Assembly (NCBI GenBank): GCA_020064725.1
Contig: JAGTWJ010000003.1
Location: 372,001-436,000 of the forward strand
Direction: 5' to 3'
DNA: 64,000 nucleotides
From: Drechslerella dactyloides
Lineage: Eukaryota > Ascomycota > Orbiliomycetes > Orbiliales > Orbiliaceae
Of the stretch, positions 34,705-46,811 are shown in pieces. The position numbers were made by a program, and so were the translations under genes. The notes beneath the pieces are model-generated. The model saw nothing but the letters and a program-made list of their open reading frames with translations. It was not told where the DNA came from and did not search any database. Each line of letters starts with the position of its first letter. Within the stretch, counting starts at the first letter, position 1.

Positions 34705-35463
34705 ATGACGGACGTATCTACCAAACACGACTGGGCAGCTCCTCCCAGCTACCCTGATGTCGCAGGCTCTGAAAATACTCTGATGGCCCCATCAGACGCT
34801 AAGGAGGATATCTCGGATGTTGAGGTTACTACCGATATTCCTAATGTCTCGGGATACTCTACCTATACCGTCGAATTTGCAAAGCGGAGTTTCCACATGG
34901 ACTACCTCATCAAAGACGCTACAGACGCTCCTATATTATACGTAAATAACAAACACCTTGTCGCCAAACTCCGTGGTGGGAAGCCAGACGTTATAATTCA
35001 CGCCGGCGCCGACGACCAGGGCCCAATTGTCTTCGCATCGCGCAGCAGCATTCTGGGTACCTCACACGAGATCTGCTTCGGAGACCCAGCTACCAGTGAT
35101 AAATACGCAGAGTTACACTTGAAGCATGCCTTCTCCCTGACAGCAACCTGGTCGCCACCCGGAAGCGATAAGAAATACACCTTCAAACGAGTCTATGGAA
35201 AGGAAGCCCAATCTCTCGGCGGCCGCAAAGCGAGCTTGTTGACCCTGAAACTTACGGATGACGAGACAGGCGAGATCGTGGCCACATATCTGAATGATGG
35301 CGCCAAAACGTGGCGAAAGGCAGGAACGTATCAAATCAAAGCTAATCCCGAATTTGGGGAAGATTGGGAAAAATACGTCGTGTTTGTTGGATGCGTTCTG
35401 ACAGAGAAAGAAAGGCGGGCTAGGCGATGGGCTGCCGCCAGCGGTGGGGGCGGGGGCGGCTAA
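34705..35463 (+). CDS. cytosolic LOR/tubby-C-like beta-barrel protein, tentative (252 aa)
   Basis: Single exon. Residues 1-45 are disordered and acidic. From about 50 to 235 the sequence alternates short beta-strand-like stretches (TYTVEFAKRSFHMDYLIKDA, PILYVNNKHLVAKLRGGKPD, KASLLTLKLTDDETGEIVAT), as in the LURP-one-related/tubby-C fold, where one long barrel surrounds a central helix. The end, VLTEKERRARRWAAASGG, with an arginine cluster and terminal Gly run, is typical of an uncharacterised fungal family of this size. No signal peptide or TM. Fold assignment is inference; the gene itself is well supported by length, TATA box and an A at -3. Confidence 0.7.
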   Translation: MTDVSTKHDWAAPPSYPDVAGSENTLMAPSDAKEDISDVEVTTDIPNVSGYSTYTVEFAKRSFHMDYLIKDATDAPILYVNNKHLVAKLRGGKPDVIIHAGADDQGPIVFASRSSILGTSHEICFGDPATSDKYAELHLKHAFSLTATWSPPGSDKKYTFKRVYGKEAQSLGGRKASLLTLKLTDDETGEIVATYLNDGAKTWRKAGTYQIKANPEFGEDWEKYVVFVGCVLTEKERRARRWAAASGGGGGG

Positions 35464-35927
35464 GTCATAGTTCTCGTGTCGCCCTCCATAGAACCAGAAT
35501 GTTTCTGGGGAACTCCGTATCATATTCGCTTCAACTCTCTCTTTAGCGCTTACTTTGAGGTGCAGATGTATGTAGATGGCACATTTCTGTCGGTATCTCA
35601 TATTCACAATGCTTCTTTGAAGGCGTCTGGATGTATTCACGAATTGAGATCGGTGGTCTATATTCCCAGGTAACGTGCTCTTCACAAATAAACAGCTTCA
35701 TTCATTCATACGATGCCATGGTGCGCGTTCCTATTGGTTTAATATATTTTCGGGCTCTATTGGGATGATCCACAAATTTAACAGTCGAATTAGTTCAATA
35801 TATTAGTATAGACACTATGAATTAGAAGTACAGATGATAGAGGAGTAGCGACGGGAAATCAGTGATAAAAATATACTAGCAACTGCCTGGCTATAGCGTT
35901 ATAGAGAGGCTTGGTGCAAGTTAGAGC
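35464..35927. other. convergent 3' region, no supported gene
   Basis: A/T-rich spacer between converging genes. No ORF of interest. Confidence 0.55.
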
Positions 35928-36988
35928 TTATAGAAGGAGTAGAACAATAGAGGCGGCTCCAGCAAGAATTGCGACACTTTGAGCTACAACAGTGCTGGCA
36001 CTGCCAGTATACGCCGGTGGTGTAGGCTAGGTTGTGCAAAATGGTGAGTATTCGTCATATAAACTTTTTAGATAGGCGATCGACTTACAACAGTCGTGGT
36101 AGTTCCGTTTCCAGCGCTGTAAGTAGGAGTAGATATCTCGGCTGTAGAAGTAGTGGTAATTGCGGGGGCTATATAGCTCGTTAGTGTTATATTTACATTA
36201 TGATATCAAAGCACCCGATAGTTTGATATTAGAAATTTGTGTTTGCAATTTAGCTCATTCACGAAGACGTACCTGCAGATGTAGAATCCACGATTGGTTT
36301 TGCGGTTGGAGTAGCACTCTCCAAAGTCGTTTCAGCTGGTGAAACCGTGGACTCTGCAGGTGTTGCGGGAGCAGTTGTCGTCTCAGCCGGCTCTTCGGTA
36401 GCAGATGAAACCACGGCAGAAGATGTGGTAGGTATCGGTTCCGGTTCCGGCTCCACACTAGTCGTCGGAGCAACAGATGTTGTCGGTGCGGCTGTGGTCG
36501 AGTCCTGAACACCGCTGGGTATCTGGCCGCCAGCGGAGAGAGCCGGTCCGACATCTGGTTGTGGGCCCTCGAGGGGAGTTGTGGACAAGCCACACTCGCT
36601 ACCAGCGCGGGTTAACGTGAAGCCATAAAACCTCCAGATGTTTTCATTATCGGGACCGGAACATTGGAGGCAGTTGGCGTAGTCAGTAAGGAAGACGTTA
36701 TCCTCACAATGACCATCTCTACGAGAGGCGGTGATAGCCTGACCTAGAAATTTACACCAGAGTTTGTGAGAATAGCTCGATAGCGAGAGGATGGATGGAC
36801 CAAATATATCAGTATACTTGTAGAAACCTATATATGTACGTACCACAATTTTCATGGCAGTTGTATGCCGGAGTACCAGGAGCTTGTCGTTTAAGGAGCT
36901 TTAAATGCCACTCATCGTCCATAACGGCTACCCCAATGACGCCTTTGAGGGCAATCGCACCAAGCAGGGCCAAATGAATGTTGAACAT
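35928..36988 (-). CDS. GPI-anchored Cys-rich surface protein with Ser/Thr stalk (264 aa)
   Basis: Exons 36844-36988, 36273-36743, 36089-36168 and 35928-36026, frame continuous. Signal peptide about 1-21, then LLKR at 31-34 followed by QAPG: a Kex2-type site leaving an N-terminal Gln. The folded part has spaced Cys (NCHENCGQ, GHCEDN, NCLQCSG, SECGL) and aromatic residues (IWRFYGFTL); this pattern is common in secreted proteins of filamentous ascomycetes. Residues about 120-235 are a Ser/Thr/Pro/Glu stalk suited to O-glycosylation. The last exon gives a small-residue site and a hydrophobic end (AILAGAASIVLLLL), a GPI-attachment signal. Role unknown; cell wall or plasma-membrane surface. Confidence 0.8.
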
Positions 36989-39037
36989 CTTGATCAATTG
37001 AATGTGGGTGATGAGTTTTGACAGTATTCTCTGCGGAGCTTGTAGTTTACAATTTTACAAATGTATTGCAAACTCGGCTATATCGCTTTATCGCGTTGTT
37101 AGAAAACGAGTGAAATGTTTTTAGTAGTCCGAACTAGCTGTTACTGCTGTGAAGAAGAGTGGCATGAACCCTTGATCTGGAGAAAGGAGCGAGTCGAGTT
37201 ACGAAAATAATGCTGGCCGTGAGCCCTGATTTATAAGATTCTCCCAACACGCGGATGGTACAGAATACAGGTGCGAGCTTGCCTATGTGCATGCATGCGT
37301 GCGGGCTGTCGACCCCTGTCGACTGAGTCTGCAAATTAATGCATTTCGAGACGAGGAAGAGAGCGATGCCGGGAACTTGCCACGCTGAAGTCCGAAAGCA
37401 ATAGACTGGTTGCGTCCTCCACGCGCGAGGGTTTCTAGCCGCATATATGAAGTTCCTAAGACATTTATAATTGCGGCTGGGATGTACGACATGAAATCTG
37501 TACAGCCTTTGACCATTGGCACTACAAGAAAGTATATTCTATTGGCCGATGATCGGCTGCAGACTTGTGAAGGCGTACATGTATCATGAGGTGCTACATA
37601 ATTAAGCGTGACGCATGGGCAGGTGTGTATGGTAACAACTCTGCGTACAGCGATGTCAAAATGGGAAGCCGTCAGCTCCACGCCCTTGCATTTGCTCTCT
37701 TAATTGACCATTGGCTTCTGGCGTGATCCTTGATCGCTGCAAAACTGGAGCACGTGCTCCATGGATTCATGGTGTTGGCCGTGACATTTTCCCACGCTAT
37801 GTGACAGCAAGCTTGTTCCTCAGCGGATCTGATAAGATGGCTGTTCAGACTAGCGGCTTGGCATTATGCCGTGTCTGCCGGATCTGATTAGATTTTGGGG
37901 GCGACCTCGGCCACATTCGAGATGAGGAGTTCCTTCGATCTGATAAGCGGAACCATGTCCGAGCAGGAAACCAACAAGTCAAAGTTTTTGCATACTAGCA
38001 GGGAAGAAATTTGCGCGGGTGCGCAAATTAGATGAGTTTTGGGCAAAAAACCCCACTTGGCCGTGTGAACGTTTGTGATATTCGACGAACGCATTATCTA
38101 ATAGATTGATCAGATTAGATTTCTGGTTTGCTCTTTGAGGCAGGCGGGAACACACCCCGAGAATATATTGTAACATTGGCAACACAGGATATCTAGACTT
38201 TCTTCTTGACGGCGCCGGCCGACTCCCAGCCGAGGAAGAGCTCAAAATCAGATCTGGTGGAGAGTAAGAATTGACTGCGCAGCCGGGCTATGACTCTTCC
38301 TGCCCGATACCAACATTATCAATATATGTCTCCCACGCCCGTACCCCATTAAGTTTCGCCTCAACCTAGCTAGGCGCCTAATATGTGTGCAGCTGCATCA
38401 GTCGAAAGTTCTTTCCAACTAGTTGCTTGTGACAGATGTGACATGCCTCGCTGAAGCCAGTATTTTTCATTGGGGGGCTTTGACGAGAGAGTGGGCTCCG
38501 TGAAACTAACGCCAAGAACCGTTGCCGGAGAGCAGATATACTCGGATGTCACACACCTGCAAATTTGTGCGAGGATCGAGCGCGAGCCGAGCCACGGATC
38601 GCACAATATACTTGTATGTTGAATGGCAAACTAAAGTCGTCTAGACAGATACCTAGAAAGGGCAGCTGCTAGGCAGGCCCTTGGTAGATTGCTCCATGGA
38701 CGACCAAGAGTATTGTACTGCAGTCGCTTCCTGTAGGTAGAATGACTGACAGTGCAGCATTCTTCCATCGGCTCCATTCAACAGTGTGCATATACTGCGG
38801 ATAAGGGAGTATATAATGCATATATTCTGCCGGCTCTCCCTATTTGCCAACACTGCTCTTTAATATTACCCCTCTTTCCTCTCATTACCATTGGCCACTT
38901 GGCATACCCTTCACACTCACACTCTGCGACCTCGCTGCATCTGATCGTTACAGATACATATTGACACCTTCCTCCTGTGTCACACAGTAGACTTAAGGGA
39001 TACAGCCTAAGAGAATAGTCCATCCATTAGTTGCAAG
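36989..39037. other. 2-kb intergenic region, no supported gene
   Basis: Divergent promoters. Open frames of up to 132 codons on the minus strand lack any recognisable feature. Confidence 0.5.
38810..38816 (+). promoter_or_regulatory. TATA box of the BIM1-like gene
   Basis: TATATAA 228 bases before the ATG at 39038, followed by a C/T-rich leader (38860-38920). Confidence 0.5.
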
Positions 39038-40189
39038 ATGGTTCGCGGCGTCCTGTTCTTCGCAGCGGTCATTTCCGCAGCTGTATCCTCTGCGGAGGTT
39101 CATGGAGAGGGGGCGGAAGGGAGCGTCATGGGACCGGTTGCTTTCCTCTGGCCGGAAGACCGGCCATGGTCCGCTGCAGCAGATAATACTGCTCCTTGCG
39201 GGTCTACAAGTGGCCCTATGAATAGGACAGAGTTCCCACTAGGTACGTTTCAAGTCGAATTTATAAACGATCACGATTGAGCCTTTAGGTGGTGATATCC
39301 TAGAACATAAGTACTTCCTTACTAACAGTTGGCTTCTTAATGGATTATAATTAGTCGGAGGAGCTGTCGCCCTTACCATCGCAGATGACGCATATAATGT
39401 CGCCTTTCGCATTGCCTATGGGAACGGTAAGTCCATGTGTGTATATCTGCCAGGACATGTTACCATATACCAGAAAAATAGCTGCGCATATTGGGAACCT
39501 GTAGCCGACCTGTGCCTAACATATGAACACTGCCATGAATGGCGATATAGACCCGAAATCCCAATCTGACTTTAGAACCTTCGTTCCTTCCGAAGTCAAG
39601 GCCGTCGAAGCTGGCCATCAGTGCTACAAGGCACCGACTATCTCCAACGTCGCCGACGGGACTAATGCCACCATTCAGTTGGAATACTGGTCCAATGACT
39701 CCGGTCGCGACGAATCCTTCTATGCTTGTGCTGATATTGTAAGTTCTTAAGAGCCAATCCTCTCAGCCATCCCTATAGACATACCCACGATCGATCGATC
39801 CCTCATGGTTACATGTACGTTGGCGTAAAGATATACTCACCCTATGTGTATGATAGACCATAGTCAGTGCAACTGCATTCACCGACTCGATTCCCTGCTT
39901 TAACGTCACTGCGACCGACTTTGAGGCCCCAGCATCAACTAATGCTGCGTCTTCAGCGGCACCTCCACCGCCAGCTGCAGCTTCTACCAGTGACGATGGC
40001 CTCACTAGTGGTCAGAAGGCTGGTATTGCTGTTGGCGCCATTATTGGCGCTTCTGCTATCATTGGTGCAGCGGTATTCTTCGCCATGCGCAAGCGCTCAC
40101 AAACTTCTGATAGCGAAGCTGCGCCCTATATGACCCACGCTAAGGCAGCTCACTCTGTTGAATCCGTTCCGACTGCAGCTCGTCAGTAG
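39038..40189 (+). CDS. BIM1-like (X325/LPMO-fold) copper-binding surface protein with C-terminal TM (265 aa)
   Basis: Exons 39038-39242, 39355-39426, 39551-39738 and 39857-40189; donors GTACGT, GTAAGT, GTAAGT. The signal peptide ends near A19, with H22 (SSAEVHGEG) close to the mature N-terminus, where this family uses His1 to bind copper. The core has MGPVAFLWPEDRPW, NTAPCGS, DDAYNVAFRIAYG, AGHQCYKAP and FYACADI, the hallmarks of BIM1-like/X325 proteins. These have an LPMO-like fold but serve copper acquisition or surface functions rather than oxidative glycan cleavage. A Pro/Ala/Ser linker leads to one TM helix (AVGAIIGASAIIGAAVFFA), RKR and a 34-residue cytosolic tail, so it is TM- rather than GPI-anchored. 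Confidence 0.85.
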
Positions 40190-41501
40190 TTATCGCATGG
40201 GATTTATTCATTGACTGATAGCACAGATGAAAGGTTGGATTCCGCCTGATTCGTCTGGCTTAAGCTTGATAATTAGTTGGACAACTTCAGATTGTATATA
40301 CTAATTTCTACCTGAATCTACTCTCTATACTTAGGGTTCGATGTCATGAGATGGGCCAAGAGTTTCAGGACCGATAAAGTACAAAACCGGGCACCTCCGG
40401 TAGTTAAAATTTAAGTCGTCAATGCTTTTATAAAGGTTTACTTTGGTCACGAAACAAATGTAGCAGGTTGTCTTGTACTCGCCCACAATTGAAATTAATC
40501 CAAAAATATCTAAGCTGGTGTGTAAAGTTTCGGAATTGATTTCCTCGTACGCGTGGGCGAGACTACCAGTCTTTAGCAGTTTACATTAGTTTTAGGTGCC
40601 GTTTCTAGGAACTCACGTATAGTGACATTTCTACGCCTTATATTCTTTATCCCTTGTCTCATGGAACAAATTTCCAGCTTAGCATCAAGAGTAATTGCCG
40701 ACGTCGCGTCCCCATTCACAATTAATCTATTGTCTGAGTGTGCCTCGATCCATTATCCTAAACACCTAAATAGACCTCATGTATACATAACTAAAACGAC
40801 CTACCTCAGGGTACGCTCCGCTGGGTTTTAAATTGCGATCTCGATCATAAATTTTTGAGCTGGTCGAACTAAGCCGTTGTGATCTCATGGCCAAGATATA
40901 AGTACATGTACTTACCTAGGTACAGAGCGATTAACTACTTACATACTACACGACCTATCCGTGGCATTAAGATGCAGACGCAAATACTTATTTCAGCTGT
41001 CCGGCGTCCCAGATAAGAAATGAACCATCCAATATGACTGCCGTTGCCTAATGCTTAAAACAGTTATCAGACAGAAAGTTAAGGCTGGAGTGATTCCAGC
41101 GCCTACAGTTCGACGTTGCTATTACTTCGCGAGCGCGAAGTTGGTTAGCTTTCAGTCCCAACTCGCCTGTTGCGTTGCGTGTGTGCCCAGCCACCGCACG
41201 AAGCCAGGAGGGAAAGCCGCTCCAACCCAAGATCCCGATATAGTCCTTGCAGATTGCATTGCATTTGGATGACATCTTACGTACGTCGCTTTATCCCCTT
41301 TCAACCTCTAGATCTGGCTTTGGTCCTAATGCGAATTCCCGAGCCGAGTCCGCTAGTCTCTCGAACATGATTTAAAAGTAACAGGGGTTCCTGGTGCAAC
41401 TACAACAACGTCCATCAGGTGCATTGCTGCCACCCCTATGCGATATCACGGAGCGGATGATAACGAAAGCAAGCTTGGAATTTTCTTTTCTGCCTGAAAC
41501 G
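40190..41501. other. intergenic, no supported gene
   Basis: Promoter region of the permease gene. A CCTAGGTAC-type motif at about 40915 also occurs near 56632 and 56782; such motifs are common intergenic words in many ascomycetes. Confidence 0.5.
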
Positions 41502-43270
41502 ATGTCTACTCGTGATGGACAAGACGACAATGTGCCCTTACTCCATGGGGGGCAACATGGCGGGGATGCGGAGATTGCAGATATCGGATCCGGAGCCCTA
41601 GCAGCCGCTGATGAAGCTAGGCAGGCGCATAGCCCGTTCATACTATCTTCAGATCCCTCATCATCCAACATATCGCGTACCGTTCCTGAAGCTGCTACGT
41701 TTGGCAGGAATCTCGGGTGGTTCCATGTCTACAGTTTGGTCATCTCGAGGATGATCGGTTCAGGGATATTCGCGACCCCGGGGAGTATCTATCGTTCTGT
41801 TGGAAGTATAGGACTGTCGTTGGCTCTCTGGGTCGTAGGAGCTTTGATAGCAGCAAGCGCGCTATCGATTAGCTTAGAATTCGGCTGTATGCTGCCGCGA
41901 AGTGGCGGAGATAAGGTATGTTGATACGGATCGATTGACTAGTATAAGTCAGGCTTGTTGATGACGGGAGAAGGTCTATCTAGAATATACGTTTCCAAAG
42001 CCGAAGTATCTGGCGAGCATGCTCTTCGCTTTCCAAACCATATTTCTATACTCCGTTGCAAGCAACTGCATCGTCTTCGGCGAGTATTTGACTTTCGCAT
42101 TGGGATTACCCGCCACGAAGCTCGCGAATCGAGGGTTTGCACTGGCGTTACTAACATGGACGGTCTTGATCCATGGATGCTTCCTACGCACCGGAATTGC
42201 GATTCAGACGGGTCTAGGATATATTAAACTTCTCTTGATGGGTTTTATCACGATTACCGCTGTAGTCGTGATTGCCAGCGGGCGCGGTGCAGCGGACGCG
42301 AGCTTACCGTTCGAAGGAAGTGTATGGGGCTGGGGCAGTATGTCAACAGCTTTGCTCAAAATCACGTATGCATATTCTGGATATGCGTCGGCAAACGATG
42401 TCATGAACGAGATCAGGAACCCTGTTCGGACGCTCAAGACCGCCACCAGAGCGGCACTCGCGACTGTGTGCTTGATGTACCTGTTCGTGAATTTGGCCTA
42501 CTTTTCGGTGGTCGACGGTGAGGATATCAAAAATAGTGGGGAGCTAATCGCAGGCTTATTCTTTGAACGGGTTTTCGGCAAGAATTTCGGGAGGCGGGTG
42601 CTGTCTTTGGCTGTTGCCATTTCAACAGCTGGCAATGTGATGGCAGGTCTCTTCTCCCAGGTATGTATCGAGGCTGCCTCCCATCTCATCCATGGATAGC
42701 CGTTTGGCTCTAACTCTGAGCTACCGATAGTCTCGTATAAACCAAGAGGTGGCACGTCAGGGAGTCGTGCCTTTTGGGAAATTCTTCGCCTCTTCAAAGC
42801 CTTTCAACGCTCCCCTCGCCGCGCTGTCTGTAAACTTTGTTCAGGCATTCTTTATCATAGTTGCGACGCCGCCGGCGGACGTGTACGCATTCATCCTGGA
42901 TGTCCAGTCATACGCCGGGCAGTTCTTTGCATTTGCTGTCGTTATCGGATTGGTGCTGCTTCGGAGCTGGCAGCCGGATTTGACACGTCCATATAAAGCG
43001 CACGCGCTGGCGCTTGTTTTTCGAGTGGTGACTTGTATCGCGCTGCTGATTGCGCCATTCGTCCGGCCGGAGCGGGGCGAAGGCGACGTCAAGTTCTGGT
43101 ATGGGACGTATGCGCTGACGACGGTCGGGGTGCTGTTCATTGCCGTGATATACTGGTATTCCGTGACGATATTTTTCCCCTGGAAAGGAGGATACGAGCT
43201 TGTTGAGCGGAGTGAGGTTCTGGAGGACGGCACGACTGTAACCGTGCTTGTGAAGGAATCACATCTGTAA
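41502..43270 (+). CDS. LAT/MUP1-type amino-acid (methionine) permease (546 aa)
   Basis: Exons 41502-41915, 41974-42660 and 42731-43270; donors GTATGT, GTATGT. The N-terminal tail is acidic and polar, then VISRMIGSGIFATPGSIYRS is the first APC-superfamily helix with its unwound GSGIFATP motif. The order of helices, PRSGGDKVYLEY, TYAYSGYASANDVMNEIRNP and the C-terminal PYKAHALALVF match the L-type/MUP1 high-affinity methionine permease group of the plasma membrane. About 12 TM helices. Substrate is inferred; fungal members carry methionine, cysteine or other neutral amino acids. An upstream in-frame ATG at about 41458 would add 15 residues; I prefer 41502 for its context. Confidence 0.9.
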
Positions 43271-44760
43271 ATTTACTAGTGCAACTTAGCCGACATTTAG
43301 CATATATGCAGCTGTCAGCGGGCTGTGTTGAGCGAGGACCTCGTTCCGTGTTCCCCGCCCAGCTTCGAGACTAGTTCGAATTCCCCGCCAACGTCCCTCG
43401 AACCGCCTGCATGGGCGTGACAAGAAAACACCTCAGGATGCCCGAGCCGCCGACTTTTGTGATATCTCGGTTCGACGACATCATCAAGTAGACAAACTGG
43501 GCATTGGACTGAGATTTCGAATCCAGCTGCCTGATAGGGCGACATGCGCCTGCAATTTTGGGATTCCAGATCAGCCATTGAGGTGCGTTTGCCGCCTCCC
43601 AGCAATGACCCAGGCAACCCGCGCTGCATGGTGAATCGATTGGCGCATGCAACCGGCCTGGTGTCGATGGAGCGTCGTGGTCCTGCAGATTGTATTATTC
43701 AAGCTTAGAAAGCAGAGTCAAATTCAGACATGGCATCGGCGCGGTGTTGGCAACCGGAACAATGAAAGCGGTATGTTCCGTACCTTCGCTGAAACTTCTC
43801 CATACGCCAACATATTCCTTGTGAAAGACTTTGATGCCCTCGTACGACATCCAGTCCGATATTTCGGTGTTCGCAGAGGGCAACAAACACGATTGATGAA
43901 TGCACCTCGTATACAAGTCGACGGTTGGTGTGCATGCAAGGCCCAGGCAACTGGCCGTATGACCACTGCAGAGGCATGCATTTTAGCGCACACCAACAAA
44001 AATCTTAATTTCGAGCAATTGGGTGGATTTTTTTCTCCCGCACTGCAAACCCGTTGGCAAAAAGCAAAATCAAAGCTGTGACAGGGGCGCTCATCAGGCG
44101 TCAAACCAATTCCGGCGTGCCCTAACAAGAATGAGAAAGGAAAGCAAATTAGTGACACGAAATCACAGGAGGACGCGTACTGAAGCCAGCGAAGGAGGCA
44201 TCGTGCCGTCTTTTACAATGGGATAGATCGAAGCATCATTTCACAAGGCCTGCCTCAAATACCGCTGCCTCGCCCCTGAACTTCGCATTCGATCAGCTTT
44301 TTCGACCTTCTTCGGCGGCGGCGGCGGCGGGTATTGCGCAATACAACAAAGACTGAAACGAAACGGGGAAGCGGGAATAGCGAAAGATTGGTGTCATAAC
44401 CGAGAGACGAGAGGCAAGCAAGGAGAAGTGACCGGTTGGCAGGCGCATCGAGAGACCAGCTCACCGTATTTTCGCGGGCCTCCTTTAGACTCAAAAATTC
44501 TTATATTGATTGGGTACTCTTTCCACTTCCTTCCAATTCTCATTTCAAACCTCAGCCAGGGTTTTGCTGGTACGAGCTGACTCCACTGCACTCTTACGAC
44601 CTTTTGATATTCTTTCCCCACCATCATTTCGGTCGTGAGACTAACTGATTGTTCAATAATCCTCTCTAGACATTTTCATTTCTACGTTCTCAAATCTTGT
44701 TCTCGACGACAGAAGCGCAAAATATCATATATTACAGAAGAAGAGTGATTAGCATCCAAA
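43271..44760. other. intergenic, no supported gene
   Basis: A 144-codon frame at 43647-44081 lacks any recognisable feature. A (CGG) run lies at 44313-44330 and a T/C-rich leader precedes 44761. Confidence 0.5.
44313..44330. repeat. (CGG)6 microsatellite
   Basis: Six perfect CGG units. Confidence 0.9.
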
Positions 44761-46811
44761 ATGGAAGGGACGGGAGAAGGGCCGGTCCCCACAGCGGATT
44801 TCCTCACCCGATCTTTCAAGCGTCGAATATCAGAGTGGCAAGCGGACGTCCAGTCGCACCTGCCTCCCGCCCACATACTCCCGCCCGTGCCTAAGAAAAG
44901 AAAGGTACTGCACAGACCAAAGGTAGCCCGCCATCCATCCGAACCAAAAAAAAAAGTCTCAAACCGCATGATTTCGGCAGACAGTGCGCGAAAAAAAAGA
45001 TAAAATCCGAAAAAAATGATACAACCCCCCCACCACTATTCTGCTTGAAGAATATCTTAGATGCACCTCGATATCATTTTCATGCACGCAGATGGGACAG
45101 AGAGACCCCAACGAGAGGCATGGAGCAAAAGCAAAAGAAAAGAAAAGAAAAATGTATGGTCTGACGTGTACAATTTTCCTTGGGAACCGTTCCTTTGGGA
45201 CTTCTATAGAGTAGCAAAAGCGAGAATCTCCGAATATCAGCGACTGGAAAGGACCACCGCCCCGACCGCGATAGCCGCCCCCAGGAAGGAGGGGACGGCT
45301 CTAGACATGCCCTTCGCCGGAAAAGTAGCGCCAGAGATTTACGCCCTTCCACCCATAAACATGCCACTGCCCTTAGAGAAGGCACCGCCTCCAGACTCAG
45401 TCTCGGAAGACTCAACCTTGAGTCGAAATCGCACACCCACCTGACCGAGAAGACGATAACTCAACGTCCGAAAAGTCCCGTCTATAACCCGGACCTGGTA
45501 ATGAGAATGAAGCGCGAAAGCTTGGACAGGACAAGACCGAGCTTCAGGTTTTTGGGATGCAGTGGCGGCGCCGGCAAATTTTCGAGGGCGACCAGGACGA
45601 TCGGAGTGGGCGTTGGTGGATTTCTAAAGAGGTTGAGCGGATGGTGTTCCGCCCAAGGTTGCATACCTGTCCAATTCAAGGTAACTACAGCGTTGCAACG
45701 CCCAATGACGGAGAGCGCTACGAGCTAACAAGACAAATGTGTAGGATGACATCGAGAGACTCGATCCCTTCACATATCTACCGGAGCTCGTGTATGGCGG
45801 CTTTGCGGAAGAATGGTCTGATCGCGATTTAAACGCCGAGCTCGATTTCGTCACCCGGAGCATACAGAATTCGGAGAAGCTTCACGTGGCATCTTGTACG
45901 GAGACGGAATGGATTATGCACACGAAAGCCATACTGGAGCATGCCTTCAAGCCATACGAGTCGATGGTTTCTATCCTAGTAGCGTAAGACGGCGACTATC
46001 TGCTCAGCGTTGCTTTCTCGAGCCCGAGGTTGATATTTTGTGATACAGTACTACTGTCGACCTCGAACCTGCCCTTCTCCCGATCGATATGGGTCGGCTT
46101 TCCGCTCCGCCCCGGCTTCAGACTTCGACGTCACGGCCTCGAAAGAACTCTCTATCGTCCGCTACGGAGAGTGATGCCGGCCAGTACGATACCACATCGG
46201 CCAAAGTTGACATCGCTATCAGTCTGGACAAAACCGACCCGGTAGTCGGCGAATTTTTGAAGGATCTCGAAGCTACATGCCGGGCTCGCGCCCCCACCGC
46301 ATTTACACACTCGATACCGTTCCCCATGATACCCGTGAAGATCAAAGATGAGAGCGGCAGCTCTCTAGCCGCGGAATATGAGACAACGCTCTGTGCTTCT
46401 GCGATGCTTGCATCCTGGTCGTCTGCGAGCGCCACCGCTGCGCCAGGTACAATCCGCCACCTGAACAGCAGCATGATGCAAGCCGACGACTTGGCGCCCG
46501 CTGAGGCCATCGATGAAGATCTTGCTGCAGAGGTCAAGACGTCACCGCTCATCCTCACGCTTTCGGTCATCGGCGCGAATTGGTACTACAACGTGGTGTA
46601 CACGGATGATATTCGGGATTTTACGTGTACGCGACAGGTGCTGGGGCCGTTCCTGATCGGACAATCCAAGACTTTTACTGGGACGTTTCAGATTCTCAGG
46701 TTCTTAAGGATGGCGTGTGAGTGGGGGGTGAAAGAGTGGGTGAAAGATATGTGCGAGAAGCTGGGAGACAGCGATGGGGTGAGTAGGGCGTTGGCAAAGT
46801 TGATAGAATAG
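44761..46811 (+). CDS. PD-(D/E)XK nuclease-like domain protein, 5' exons uncertain
   Basis: Two 3' exons are firm: 45745-45983 and 46049-46811, joined GTAAGA/ACAG with frame kept. They encode TETEWIMHTKAILEHAF, TTVDLEPALLPIDMG, KVDIAISLD, FPMIPVKIKDESG and LASWSS, the order seen in the fungal PD-(D/E)XK nuclease-like domain, with VDIAI supplying the Asp and VKIK the x-x-K part of the site. The start at 44761 (MEGTGEGPVPTADFLTRSFK) is followed by a basic PVPKKRKV, a nuclear-localisation-like motif. The middle, about 44909-45744, is low-complexity and charged; one frame is open from about 45210 to the donor at 45680 and joins 45745 in phase, but exact exons could not be fixed. Function unknown; many copies occur in fungal genomes. 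Confidence 0.65.

Noticed and set aside
32557..35907. Shared 15-mer TATAGCGTTATAGAG near 32557 and 35893
   Set aside because: Expected by chance about once or twice in a window this size; flanks do not match, so not evidence of a transposon.
41394..41501. Longer N-terminus of the MUP1-type permease from 41394
   Set aside because: The first codon of that extension is GTG, not ATG, and the added residues are not like permease N-termini.
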